Source of the DNA: Membranipora membranacea
Taxonomy: Eukaryota; Bryozoa; Gymnolaemata; Cheilostomatida; Membraniporidae
Length of the DNA: 64,000 nucleotides
Assembly: GCA_914767715.1 (NCBI GenBank)
Contig: OU612068.1
Coordinates: 23,684,001-23,748,000, forward strand
Direction: 5' to 3'
The position numbers and the translations under genes were made by a program. Each line of letters opens with the position of its first letter. The stretch's first letter is position 1. Below, in pieces: positions 1-11,751 of this stretch. The notes under the pieces are model-generated. The model worked only from the letters and a program-made list of their open reading frames with translations, was not told where the DNA came from and did not search any database.

Positions 1-1347
1 TTGTCTTTTCTTTGATCATGGATGAACAACCACGAAAGTTTTACAGCCATCAAGTGCTGCCAGTATTTATAATACATGCATGTTGATGTATGCTTAAAGA
101 TAAGTTTCAACCAAAGGATCCATAGAGTACCACCAAACTTGTTATCTATAGGCGGATGTCGAAATTACAGCAAGCTCAGAAAACAGCTCATTGACTTGAT
201 ATGTGTACAATCTGCTTCTATTTACAAAAGAGGCATAACTGTGCCTCTCTGGTGGATGCACTACACCTACACATATCTTTATTGTGATAAAAAGGCCCGA
301 TTTAAGCAGTAGGAGCGCAGACACCAAGTTGATACTGTTGGCAATACATAATATGGAGGTTCCAGTTATTATAATGATGTGGAAATAGAATGTCTGTCCT
401 AAAAATTAAAACCTAGAGATGCTTTAAAAATAACATGTTATGTATATTGTTATTTTCTTGTTATTGTTATTGTTTATTGTTATGTCTGTCGTTAATGATA
501 CGCATTGTCCCTGTCTCTTAACATTCAGTGCCAACCTCAGTCCTTTAATAGCCTGTCCAACAAGAGATTTAAATGTGTTTCATGGTAAAATAGCTCTTAA
601 TGGTGGCTCTTCAAGCTGCAGGAGTGTGAGAAAGATGTTCACTTATTGTCAAATATCATTTACACTCTCCAAAAGGGCAGGATAAAATGGTGCATGTTTG
701 TTATTTCGAATATTTTTTTGAAAAAATATCTCAAAAAATACAAAAGTTCAGAATAAAAATTAATGCTGGTTCAGAATTCCAGCAGAAAATCATATTGAAA
801 ATGGCAATAGATGTGATATAGTGTGTCACTGCATTTTTGATCATCATGGGGCCGCACACAGTAAGACAACGAAGCCCCTTTTACTGTGTTTTAACACAAA
901 ACATGAAATTTGATCTAAAAAATCATGTATTACCACAGATCAACAATATTGCTAATGAAACCAATTAATTAGGAGCTATGCTTTCACTAAAGAGCTTGAC
1001 ACTTTCAGCAGGTATTGTCTTGAAAGTTTTCCTTCTGTTTTGACAAAACAACAACATGCACCTAAGCAGGCAAATAAAACAGAAAATCAAGCGGTATTAG
1101 ATTGTATTACTTTGTGTTATTGATTTCTACACCATAAGAAACATTGACTTATTGCCGTCACAATATAATTAATTCGCTTGTACAATGCTGCTATTATGTT
1201 TTCTATTGATACTGATGATAAAGGATAATTATTTATTAATGATGCGAAGGAGACTTCAAAAATTTCTTATCAATCTATAAATGTCTACCCATGTATTGAA
1301 TATCACCTAGAAAATTAAATTTCATAAAAACACTGCACACAATTGAA
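1..1347. other. Intergenic DNA, no gene recognised
   Basis: AT-rich sequence with only short open frames that lack domain motifs and splice support. The right end holds the 3' untranslated region of the lectin gene, which is read leftwards into this stretch. Confidence 0.5.
1232..1237 (-). promoter_or_regulatory. Polyadenylation signal of the PAN/C-type lectin gene
   Basis: AATAAA on the minus strand about 110 bases past the lectin stop codon, a normal distance for a short 3' UTR. Position and sequence are the only evidence. Confidence 0.5.
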
Positions 1348-4300
1348 CTAAAAGTAATACAGTTTTTCCAGTCCTGGTGTTTCTACATCAATTTCACAGA
1401 TTACTCGGTTATTTCCGCTGCACCCCCCATCATTCCATCCTCCATCATGTGCGATCTGATACTTCATAGCACAATGCTCACTCATTGAAGACGGCTCTCC
1501 ACTATACTACAATAATATCATTGACAAGAACATCAAACTGTAGCACAACGAACACTCCTGATGGCTATAAATAGAGCGGTTAGCAGACACTACCTAACAA
1601 GTGAATCAGTGGAATCCTGTAAACTTATCAGGCGGCTCTGCGTCAATTTCTCTTTTTAATCCTTGGGTCACTCATAAAATAAACTTTGTCCTACTCAGGA
1701 GATTTTTTCGCAAAATGCCCGAAGCATGTAAGACTCTAGACTATTCTACTTGTACTTGTACTGGAACCAGTGTCGCTTTCAAATTTATCTTACCCAATGC
1801 TCATGTATCATAGGCCAGTTGTTCTGAGTTGGGTTTGTGAACCATGTGTTATCTAAGGTTCTTCTCAGTCCAATCCACCAGCCGTTTGTATCACCGTCTA
1901 AAATAACACCAGACACATTGGATGTGGAATGCGCTTTCATGGTTTGTTTTTGTTAAGTTATTTGTTATGACATATTATTTGTTCAAATATTGAATTTTCT
2001 GCAATGAGACTGCATCTATGATAACTTAACCTACCCTCATGGAGATGCTAGGTAAAAGTTACTTTAAAGTGACAGTCCTACTAGGCCATATTTAGTATGG
2101 TTTTATAGATCTCAGGCTGAAAAGTTGTTAGGGCATATGAAATAAAACAGCCTGTGAACCTTATTGCAGTAAAACTGCTGCAAAGTCCGAAAATTGGGAT
2201 CATAGTGGATCATAGTGATTTATTGCCTCCCCCTGTCCACTATGATCCACTATGATCCTTGCTAAAATAATTGGAAAAAAAACTAGTTGCTATTTTCCAC
2301 AATTTTCGTTTTTTCTAAATTTGTATTTGCCCTATGAACTCACAATATTTGATTCACTGGGGTAATATATCCACTTTTTTAATAGGACTGTCACTGCAGA
2401 GAATGGTTAATTTTAAAAAACAACCTTGTTTCTGACCCCACGGAACTACAGTCAATGATACAATTAATTTTTAAGTACCTTTATGAGCAGGTGAACTTAC
2501 TGTTATTTGCGTAGTTCATTAGGTAAGTATCTTCATCGTCGTTGTCAAGCATAACAACTTTGCTATAGCCAGGTTTAGCAGAGATACAGAAGTCGACTGC
2601 GTCATCAAACGTGTATCCATCACTGCTGAAGAGATAGCAGGACCCATGATCTGAGCTAAAGACCCAGCCCGTGGGACAATCTTCAATTAAATTTGGAAAC
2701 TTGTTATAATTTGAAATTATTATATTATCATACATTATAACAGAATGAGCCATTTGCCATTTCACTCCCGACACATACATCAATCTTGCAATGAGCTAGT
2801 ATGACAAATAATTGTTGTTTGAGATGTGTACATTTATTTTAAATTTCGAAACTTGATTTCAAATTAATTTATTCGATATTCTACACATACACACCATGAT
2901 TTTTGAGTAACAAAATCTATGAATCGGAACAATCCATCTGTCAATAATTACTCTCCTTACTGAACGAAATTGACGACTCTTTCGTGCTAAATATACTGCT
3001 AAGGAATGTCAAGCATTCTAATCGATACCTCACCTCACCATAGAAAACAGGATGGAGCTAGTTAGCTAGTCTAATCAGAATCACTACTCTCATCCCATTC
3101 CCATATCGACAACTACGGCCACTCGAATCAAAATTACCTGAGGAAGATGCAACCATCTTGTTAGCAGTGTATGTCTCCACCTTGTAGTAAGATATCCTAT
3201 CAGCATCTCTTGTGAAATTCATAGTTTCATACGTGCCAGGGAGAGAGCTGGAGTGGTATACCTCACAAGCTGATGACTGAAACAAGGTTAAAAATAATTA
3301 GTTCAGGTCATGAAGGTACATGGTACATGAATAAGGGGGAGGTACTATTTTGTATATCACATGAGAGAATGCATTAATTGTTGTTCCCCAATAAGATGAA
3401 ATCAATTTTCAAACCCTCCAAATATGACGACCGATTTCCTCAGCCTGTTGATGCCATGTAAGAACCTTGGTTAATGTCAATCGTACAGGTGTCACACGTA
3501 TAATCGAATAATTTTTGTCTGCGGTTTGTTGAAATTTACTTGTACCCAGCTGGTCTATCAAAAATCTGAAATTAGTCATAGTAAAGTGATAGAATGGGGT
3601 TTTGTGCATTGTCTGAGTTAATTGTCTGCGAATATTAGGTTCTAAGATATTTGAAGATATAAATAGTCATACATATGATCATCAAATGTGGTATTGGTTC
3701 AGTCATAGGCATAATAATACTAGAAATACCGCTTGATCATAAATGCCACAAAACAGGACTGTGATTCAGCCATTTTTCTATTTATTCAAAAGACACTTCT
3801 TGAAAAAGTGATATGAGGTACTAGATATGGGTTTCTTTTATTATATATACACATGCATTTATCATAAACACAAAACTGAAGTTTTGTGGATTATTAAGTC
3901 GTGCGGACTTCTGGTTTGACAGTTATAACATGGTGTGGAAGTCTTGATGACTAATGTGAATTTATCCTATGATCGATAGTGGGGCTATACAGATGTACCC
4001 TTGGACTCAAATCTAGATAAAAGGCTATTGAGCCAAATTTGATAAAGAGTGTGAAAGGGGTGGATTTAATGAATATACGACTTTGAATGGCAAAAATTGC
4101 AAGTGAACAAGATGCCTGCCGTGGTATTAATTTATTTCATTTTAATTAATAAAGTGGTAATTGAATGATGGTTTGTCAGATTCATTGGAGAGCACGAACA
4201 ACCAACCCCAATCATGCAATTTAAAGCCAGGCCTAAATGGGCACAACAATTCGGGATGTGTTGTGATTTATATCGAAAACAGTTGATAAATTGTGTCTAT

Positions 4301-4726
4301 ACTGTTGTAGTTCAGTCAATGACTTAGGCTCATTTAACCAAAGACGAGGGAATACAAAAATTTTTTTGATATGAATATAATAATGAAAAGGTAGAATGAT
4401 ATTCAATTCGCAGCAACCGCTAAGCAGAAATTGTCTTATTGACGATGGAAATAAGATAATGAGGATATAAATTAGAGTAAATTGGTCAATGTTGGTATTC
4501 TAACAGCTAATTTTGATATCATATTTTTTACCTGTTGGTTCCAGTTGATACCCATGCAATTATCTTCCGGACACTTCATCAAGCACCTGTACACATCAGA
4601 ACTTTGTGTGCTAGATGTCAGATAGTTGTCTCCTGACATTTTCACTCCTTCTAACCTCTTGAACTTTCCACATTCTGTCACCATGACCATCGACACGATC
4701 AAAATGGACAACAAAGTTACGTACAT
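1348..4726 (-). CDS. Secreted PAN/apple plus C-type lectin domain protein, 258 aa
   Basis: Five exons: 4532-4726, 3138-3276, 2501-2680, 1794-1897, 1348-1506. All junctions are GT-AG and the phases (0,1,1,0) join into 258 codons plus TAG. Residues 1-20 are a hydrophobic signal peptide (MYVTLLSILIVSMVMV, then TECG). Residues about 20-108 look like a PAN/apple module, with the cysteine pattern RCLMKCPEDNCMGINW. From residue 112 a C-type lectin fold follows: CPTGWVF, GSCYLF, DFCIS, the core GWWIGL, then EHC, GWNDGGC and VICE. The WND calcium motif is kept, but the usual EPN/QPD tripeptide reads EPS. Family knowledge: such proteins are secreted and bind glycans in immunity or matrix. The ligand is unknown. 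An in-frame TTG lies upstream, but the first ATG directly precedes the signal peptide, so it was taken as the start. Confidence 0.88.
2068..2395. mobile_element. MITE-like element with about 14-bp inverted termini
   Basis: The termini read AGTGACAGTCCTACTAG on the left and, as complement on the right, AGTGACAGTCCTATTAA. The element lies in intron 3 of the lectin gene. Inside it, positions 2197-2217 and 2238-2258 form a perfect 21-bp stem with a 20-base loop (arm ending in GGATCATAGTG). I found no convincing target-site duplication, so the superfamily is open. Confidence 0.5.
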
Positions 4727-6404
4727 TATTCTGGTTGAGATTCCAAGCTGCAAATGGCAAAGTCGTTATATAGATTATCACTGCTTTTCATAACAGCTCT
4801 TTGGGATATTATATTTTACAGGGGCTTCTTCTGTCAATTTTTGCAAGATGTTGCACAGCAATAATTTGCTATTTATAAGCCGTCACCTTGTAATTACATC
4901 AGCTTGTACAATGCTGTCATTATGTTTCCAACTGAGCTTGAGCAAGCAAAATCAATTATTTATAATCTAATTGATTTTGATAGGTGAGCCTTGTATCAAA
5001 AATTGACAGATTCATGGCCTCATTCTACAATTTGCGCACTTCACACTTCATTCAATACCCAGTGAATTAGTCAAAGGAGACATAACACCTCAACATTTTC
5101 TTATATCTATATATAACTATTCCTCAGACTATAAGGGAACCCAGGGGACCATAAATTTAAGAGTTTCTAAGATTTATTGGGTGAAAATGGGGTATGCTCA
5201 GGGTTAATCTCCCCTGCAAAAAGCAGAAGCAAAGGAGCAGTGGAGCTTATTAGTATGGGGCATGTGCAACAAAAGAAAAGCAACATCCAAAAATATCTGA
5301 AGATGTGAGATAACTTAAGATTGGATATGATTCCTTAGCTTACTGCCTTCACTGCAGGCTCGGAGCCTATGGTTGAGGGGCGACTTCAAAATTAATATTC
5401 AAAAGAATTCTTATAAATTAAGAGAAATTTTCAGTTTCCTGAGAACCCATGAGGATGTATAACTTCTTGAGCTCTTTACAATGATATATTGTGACCCTGC
5501 ATGTCTACCTTAAAAGAAGACATTCAGTTAGAATGCCATAAGTTTTAATTCATAAAATAAAACGTTGTATCGAGCGTGAGAGGGAGCTCAGGAGGGTATA
5601 CTGCCAACCCTGTGAACTAGTCATACCTTGCTGTCCGCCATCTTGTTATTCAAAGTCCTCTTCAAAAGCATTATATATAAAAAATATTTTAATTGCCTAT
5701 AACATGATTTTACAAAAATGATTTTTAAACTTTGCCACACAAACAAATAAATAGCAAAAGAGAAGACATCTTCAAGATTTCAAGATACTCTTTTGATAGT
5801 TCAGAGATAGTTGTGATATTAGAATTTAAAGTTTTCAGACACAAGGGTTGAATATTAATAGGGATGCTGATTGATGCCTAAATAATAATTCCATTTAGAT
5901 AATTTGTAGAGGAGGTAAGGAATTTTAATACATGTGTCTCAATGAAAGCTAGAAAATTGATATGAATCATCAAAAAAATTGTAAACTACTTATTATGTGA
6001 AACGTTTGGAGGTTAAAAACAACGAAGAGTTAACTTTTCTACAAGGTTGCTTATATGATCAGAATCGAAACGAAAACTCTTGGGTTCTGTAAAACTCAAT
6101 CTGTAAGGCTTCATCTTGTTGCTAAGAGCTCCAAATTCTAGCTGATGGTGCAATTGTGCTTTCTCCAGCTCATTCATTATGAGAAATCCTGCAAGCCTCT
6201 TCAATCTATAAGGAGAGTTTTCCCTCCCTTCATGGTGAATAGACAACTCCACAAATACCATAAAAGCTAGTAAATTAACAGATTTGTTCGTTTGTTTGTT
6301 TAATTTATACTCTTTGTCCAAAGATGTTTACATCGAGAGAAAAAGCCCCCTTGGAGAGAGAAAATAATAAATAATAAATTGTAAAAACAGAAACAATTTA
6401 AACT
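4727..6404. other. Intergenic DNA, no gene recognised
   Basis: AT-rich spacer. An open minus-strand frame at 6013-6321 (102 codons) abuts the 3' end of the LINE remnant. It matches no family I recognise and may be transposon debris. Nothing else stands out. Confidence 0.4.
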
Positions 6405-7590
6405 TGTTAGGCTAGATAGTCTTTGTTTTTTAAGATTGCCTTGCTACATTTCACAGTTTGTGACCGTTTTATATACACATCAGTTTGACACTTTCTTACA
6501 GATCTCTGTGGTCTTACGTTGGTTTTGTTATTTAGGCGGTTTCTCAGCAGATGTTCTGGATTATTGACGATTCTCAGCACATAGGTTGAGCATACGTCAT
6601 GGAGTAAATCGCAAAGTGGTGTTAGCAGCGTTGAGTCTATCGATATAATGTTCAAGGTCATTGAAGATTATTCCCAGTGCTAGTTTCTGGATCTTTTCCA
6701 GCTCGTTCCTGAGGTAGTCTGCTAAGAAAGGAAACCAAGCTGGAGCTGAGTAGGTTATTGTTGGCAGTATTTGGGCTCTGTACATCATCACAAGTGTTTC
6801 TGTGTTAACCCCAGATTGTTTCAGGACTAACAATCCGTGGATTTTACGGTTTGCAGCCTTTCGTACCTCGGACACATGTTCGCTGAATGTAAGGTGGCTA
6901 TCAAGTGTCACGCCTAGTCATTTTGTACTTGAGACGTTAGTGACGCTCTGGTTGGTGTTCATAACGAGTTCAGAGTTCATGTTTAGATATTTTCTGAGGG
7001 ATACATTGAGCGACTTGGTTTTTTGGACATTAAGACGCATCTTATTCCGATTAGCCCAATCACTGCACTCTCTGATTAGTTGTTGTCCGACTTCAGGAGG
7101 TACAAAGTCGACTTCTGATCGAGTGCAGCTAGTGTTCTCAGTTATGGATTTCTTCAGCGGATAGTAGGTAGTCGTATCATCTGATGGTGGCGCCTTGTGA
7201 GAATTTGAGCGAGTTTACGAATGCTGACCAGAGTGTGGGTCCACAGAGTGTGCCCTGAGGGACTCCAGTGTTGCATATTCGGTAGGTTGACTTCACATTG
7301 TGGCATCTTAGAGTGACACAGTGTGATCGGTTACATAGATAATTTGCGACGAGAGATATTAGTGCATCAGATAATTCCAGCTCTTGTAGTTTTGTGAGTA
7401 GAAGTTGATGATTCATCAAGTCGAAAGCCTTGCTAAAATCGTACAAGATCAGTTGAGCCCCATGATTGTCAGTATCATCGAGCACAGTAGTCACATCATC
7501 CAACAAGTAAACCAGAGCATCTGTGCAGCCTACACCTTTTCTGTACGCAAGATTGGCAAGAGGATTTTAACAAAACACAGTCATTGACCC
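6405..7590 (-). mobile_element. Decayed non-LTR retrotransposon (CR1/L2/jockey-like LINE), reverse transcriptase part
   Basis: Minus-strand frames spell the palm and thumb of a LINE reverse transcriptase. An upstream block (AYRKGVGCTDALVYLL) and motif A (LILYDFSKAFDLMNH), then motif B (TGVPQGTLCGPTLW), lie in 7177-7560. A catalytic-loop remnant (SDDTTTYYPLKKS, where YADD is expected) lies near 7150-7190 in another frame. The thumb and C-terminal region (GVTLDSHLTFSEHVSEVRKA and following) lies in 6597-6911, and a tail (VRPQRSVRKCQTD) near 6450-6530. Frameshifts and stops separate these blocks and no endonuclease domain is seen, so this is a 5'-truncated dead copy. No clear target duplication or 3' tail was found. 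Confidence 0.85.
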
Positions 7591-8179
7591 TGAAAGTTTC
7601 CAGACTCGAAACTCTTTTCAGATTAATCCACGTTACAGATAAGTATTAAGTTGCACCAGATGCTGCTTGAATTGTCAATTTTTAGTCAGTCAACCTCCAG
7701 CTCTTTTTTTCCTGATTTCAGTGTTAAGTTTCTTAGCGGGTATAGACCCTCTGCAAAACAAACAAAGACAGCTCAAGAGTAATTATACACATTAGTGATT
7801 TTTCTTATTACTATCGTTTTCATGCTGTAATCAATACAATCATTCTTCCTGCAGCACACAATTTTCTTTGGGACAGCAATTGGAGAGCTATATTATTAAA
7901 AGTTACAGTCGAAGATTTTGATGAACGATGGGTAAGTGTTTTTCCTCCAATAAATTGGATGGCAAGAGTGTATTGACCAGTCATAAAGTGCGCTCAAAGT
8001 GTTTCAATAGCGTGTCATGACAAGCCTTGGTCTAACAAAAAGCTAGGCGAGGCAGGCTAGTGCATCATATTCCCTGTTTTTTATCTAGACTCAACAACGC
8101 ATTATTACCCTGTAAATGATGCTAGCTAATTCAGGCTGACTAATCTTCTCCTAAGATCTGGGCACTTTTGAGTTGCAGA
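7591..8179. other. Spacer between LINE remnant and GPCR remnant
   Basis: No coding signal recognised. It may hold further decayed upstream LINE sequence next to 7590, but the frames there are closed. Confidence 0.35.
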
Positions 8180-9078
8180 ATGTTCTCATCACATTGGACG
8201 CGGTACAAAGTAAGTCTGCCCTCCGGAGTAGCTTCCATTTCTGGAATCTCACTCATTTTGATTGTCATAACTAACACTCTAACACTCCTGACTTTTATGC
8301 GTATGAAAGGATTCCGACTGCTTCAAAAACTGATGATATGTCTCGCAGCTGTTGATCTGACCACTGTTCTACCACATCTGCCTGGGATCATTGGTTATTT
8401 GAAAAGATAATGACAATGTTTGCAAAACAATCTCTCTCTGATATTGACTCATAGCTTGTCTCTGCTACCAGCTAGATACATTGCGCAATATGTATCAATA
8501 AGTGCTATTCCATTTTGAGGCCACTTGGACACAGAAAGTTTGTCACAAACAACAACCCTTCACATTTAGCGCTTGGATTTTCTGCAATTGCACTCGCTGT
8601 AATATTAGTGATTATGACTACATCCGTGATGACCAGATGTATTGAAGCAATATTTATTCCAGTAGCAGCCACATGTATGATAACAATCGATGTCGCCTAT
8701 GTAGTGGTAGTAGGTATTCCTTTCATCGCAATACCACTCATGGTTGTTTTGATAACCCATTGGCTGGTTTTGAAGGAACTCAAGCGTTCAGACTTTCGCA
8801 GAAGAAAGACAATAATAGCTGGTATGAAGACCGTGGTTTTAACAGTTGGGGTTTTTTATTGCTGTTGGGTGCCTTTTTTAATGTACGTCATATGGGAGGT
8901 TTTCCCATTTCCAGTTTCACAGCTGTCAATTGAGCTGCAGTTTATATCGATTCAGCTTGTTATACTTAATGGCGCAATGAACTTCTTCATCTATATCCTC
9001 ACAATCAAGGACTTCCGCAAGCAGCTTCAACAGCTGCTCAGACTCAAGAGAAGGGTAGAGCCAGCTTTACAAGTGTAG
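8180..9078 (+). pseudogene. Rhodopsin-like GPCR, broken: transmembrane segment 3 lost and frame disrupted
   Basis: The first open part (8180-8410) gives TM1 (GISLILIVITNTLTLLTFM) and TM2 (KLMICLAAVDLTTVLPHL, with the conserved Asp), then stops. Positions 8411-8514 hold stops and what looks like a degraded DRY region (ARYIAQYVSIS) before another stop. The second open part (about 8518-9078) resumes after the DRY region (PLGHRKFVT) and gives TM4, TM5, TM6 with the CWVPF motif and TM7 with NFFIY in the NPxxY position, ending in a short basic tail. About 60 residues, covering loop 1 and TM3, are missing. A two-exon gene would still lack TM3, so a pseudogene is the better reading. It was a single-exon receptor like the one at 18.3-19.5 kb, but the two are not close copies. 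Confidence 0.75.
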
Positions 9079-10675
9079 CTAATTAGATCAGCTTACCAAT
9101 ATCAGCCACTGGCCAAGTACATGTCACAAATGGTGTCATCCCTTGTGACAATACACAACACAACTTTTCTACAACGCCAACTTCTACTTAGACTTCCGAG
9201 CAAGCTCAAGTCATTGTTTTAATTGCATCATGCCTTTGTTGAATTTACTCGGTCTCACAGTCCAGCTTTTCCTGGTGAACCACTAACAAATTACTCTTGA
9301 ACAAGCACAAGTTTATTTAACAAGGCTGTAGATGTTGGGCGATGCCTCGCGAACCCATAATCCATGCCACCATATTTTATTAAATTTGTTATCATGAATA
9401 TTAAATTATTCATAATTTCAGACTTTACAAAAATTAAATACAGTAGGTATCCATCATGTGCGCTTGAGGAATAAGTTCATCAAATCTTATCAATTAAAAT
9501 ATATTTCCATAGTTTATTCAGGTAGCTCTCAGTTTTTGAAACAAATTGTATATGTATATATATATTATATAATCTTTAACAGCAGCTATCCAACTTTATC
9601 ACACTGACTGTTGCATCGCATATGTGTTAAATCATGCCTTTGTAAGTTTGTTGCAATGACGGCACCATTTTTCTTTTTTCCACCCAACTAGATTTTTTCA
9701 ATTATCTTTTGTTGCGGAGCTTTGTTGAATGAAGTATATATATTTTGTTGTTGTCGTGATTTTTCTCTGTAAATTTGAATACATTTTCTTGGTTTAATTC
9801 GAAATCATTGTTATGCAGCTCTCCTAAATGGAATGTCCAGGAAGGAGCCTTTATAAATCACTGATATGAATATATATAATATATATACATATACATATTT
9901 ATATCAGTGATATCAATGTTATTATGAATTATGAATGAGCTGCTGCATCCTTAAATTAAAATCGTGTTTTCCGCAGAGCAACTCTGGAACTTTACAAATA
10001 TCTGTCAGATATTGCAGTTAGTAAAATGGGTCGGCAGCATTCCAGCACAGAAAACTGATTTACCATCTCCTTTGGTTGATTGAATGGAGCTGCTTTGAAC
10101 ACTGTGCCCATGACAAAAGCTTGACCCTTAACATACGTCAAATCTTCCTGAAGAATCAATCCCAAGATTAATTATTAGCAATTCAGTTTTATAATTGCAC
10201 TATTGTTAACGTCTTATTCCCAACGTGTCACAGCAGTATGATGAAAAAAATTCATTCCAGCGTACTGTAAAAACAAAAGTGTGGACTTGAAGAACCATCA
10301 GTCTATTTATAATTAAATCAGACTGACTTGAGGATACAGTCTGTCAAAAAAACTGCCCTAGTAGATTGAAATTCAAGACACCTAATAAAACAATCACCAG
10401 GTTGTGAATATCACGATCCTTAGAATTCCTGTTGATTTGACATTAACCTCTGGAAAAAGCTGAATGATGAACCAGCAGATAGTGAGCAGACGATTACACA
10501 AGGTATCTAATGTAGATGAGAACATAATTGGCCATAATTAACAAGGAAAGCCTCGTGTTTTTGAAGAAGAATGTGTTGCTAAGTATTTCCTTGTATAAGC
10601 AAGTTATGAAATCAAAGGTGATCGGGATGTGAAAGCAATTAATTCTGATCCTGCTGATATAAAACATGCTGTTTT
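9079..10675. other. Intergenic, AT-rich, no gene recognised
   Basis: Contains TA-rich runs near 9550-9570 and an imperfect hairpin near 9860-9910 (ATCACTGATAT against ATATCAGTGAT around a TATA repeat). No coding or RNA gene was recognised. Confidence 0.4.
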
Positions 10676-10792
10676 TTCCTTACACAAGTTGATTGTCTCA
10701 CCTGTAACAGACACAGACATCAATTAGACCAAGCCTTGGTCTAATTGATGTCTGTGATTGTTACAGGTGAGACAATCAACTTGTGTAAGGAA
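10676..10792. repeat. Palindrome 1: 58-bp arms with almost no loop
   Basis: The arms 10676-10733 and 10735-10792 are reverse complements with two adjacent mismatches (GA against AT in the middle) and a one-base centre at AACCAAG/CTTGGT-type sequence. The right end abuts palindrome 2 at base 10792. Confidence 0.95.
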
Positions 10793-11081
10793 TCTAGCAG
10801 TGATAGGCTCATTTACCCCTCTCAGCTCTTAGGTGAACTGTTGATGGTGAGAGACTTGTTGAGACCCTAATAACTGTGAGCATCATGGCACATGAGAAAA
10901 TTATCACAAAGGTCTCCTTGGGATGTACACCAAGGACCTTGATTGTACATCCCAATGAGACCTTTGTGATAATTATCTCATGTGCCATGATGTTCACAGT
11001 TATTAGGGTCTCAACAAGTCTCTCACCATCAACAGTTCACCTAAGAGCTGAGAGGGGTAAATGAGCCTATCACTGCTAGAT
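10792..11081. repeat. Palindrome 2: about 138-bp arms, 14-base loop
   Basis: The left arm (10792-10929) and right arm (10944-11081) are reverse complements with three mismatches. The terminal sequence is TCTAGCAGTGATAGGCTC on both sides. Open frames of 62 codons on both strands are mirror images produced by the palindrome and are not genes. As RNA it would form a very long hairpin. Confidence 0.95.
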
Positions 11082-11479
11082 GCTACTCATTCATCTATTC
11101 CGGAAAATACAACCATTTAGGAAAAACAGCCTGGAGATACCTAGCTGAAATTTTGATCGGTAATAATGCGTCACTGTAGTTTTAGGCATGTGCTTTAGCC
11201 CTGCTGATTAATAAAGGCTGCAGATTGTCAAAGAAAGATGATATTAGTTATTCGATTGACATTCCATTTTGAGGGATAGCTGGAGCCCTCTCAACAGCAC
11301 AAAAGTTTGAAAAAAGGGTTCTGGGACTCATATTAGCTTCTTACAAACATGTCATAAAAATGGAGCCAGATTATTTTATTTTCTGCATTTTTTCCCTGCG
11401 TATAAAATGGCCTACACACTGTGACTCATGTTATCATTTCATATCATTTCACCAAAGCAGCTTGCTTAATCATTTCTGA
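11082..11479. other. Intergenic, no feature recognised
   Basis: Ordinary AT-rich sequence to the right of the double palindrome. I see no gene or repeat in it. Confidence 0.35.
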
Positions 11480-11751
11480 TCATGTAGATATATGGTTTAC
11501 CAGTAGTTGAATTGAAACCAATGGCTTCAAGCGCAATAAACTTCCGGTTGGATTGGTGAAATTCCATTGTATGATAGCAATTATTGACGATGAGTTCACG
11601 GGTGGTAGAGTATTCCAACCGACAATACCCATCCGCTGAACAATAGAATCAGACCTAACACTCAAAGAAAATCCGCCCGTAAAGCAGTAATCGACAAATA
11701 CCGACCCAGCAAATGCCGCACTGTAAAACGGCAGAACAGCTTTTTTGAATT
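11480..11751 (-). CDS. Unassigned exon-like open segment, possible last exon or gene fragment
   Basis: A frame of about 90 codons follows a plausible acceptor (CATATAG just above 11751) and ends in TGA at 11480. The residues look protein-like, for example FAGSVFVDYCFTGGFSL, then GIVGWNTLPPVN and IIQWNFTNPTG. No family was recognised and no upstream exon could be joined. Domain decay or chance are both possible. Confidence 0.25.

Noticed and set aside
6802-7164. 120-codon plus-strand frame
   Set aside because: Antisense shadow of the LINE reverse transcriptase, whose minus-strand motifs are clear.
10809-11064. Two 62-codon frames on opposite strands with nearly the same protein
   Set aside because: They are the mirror products of palindrome 2; a single hairpin gives both, with no evidence of a gene.
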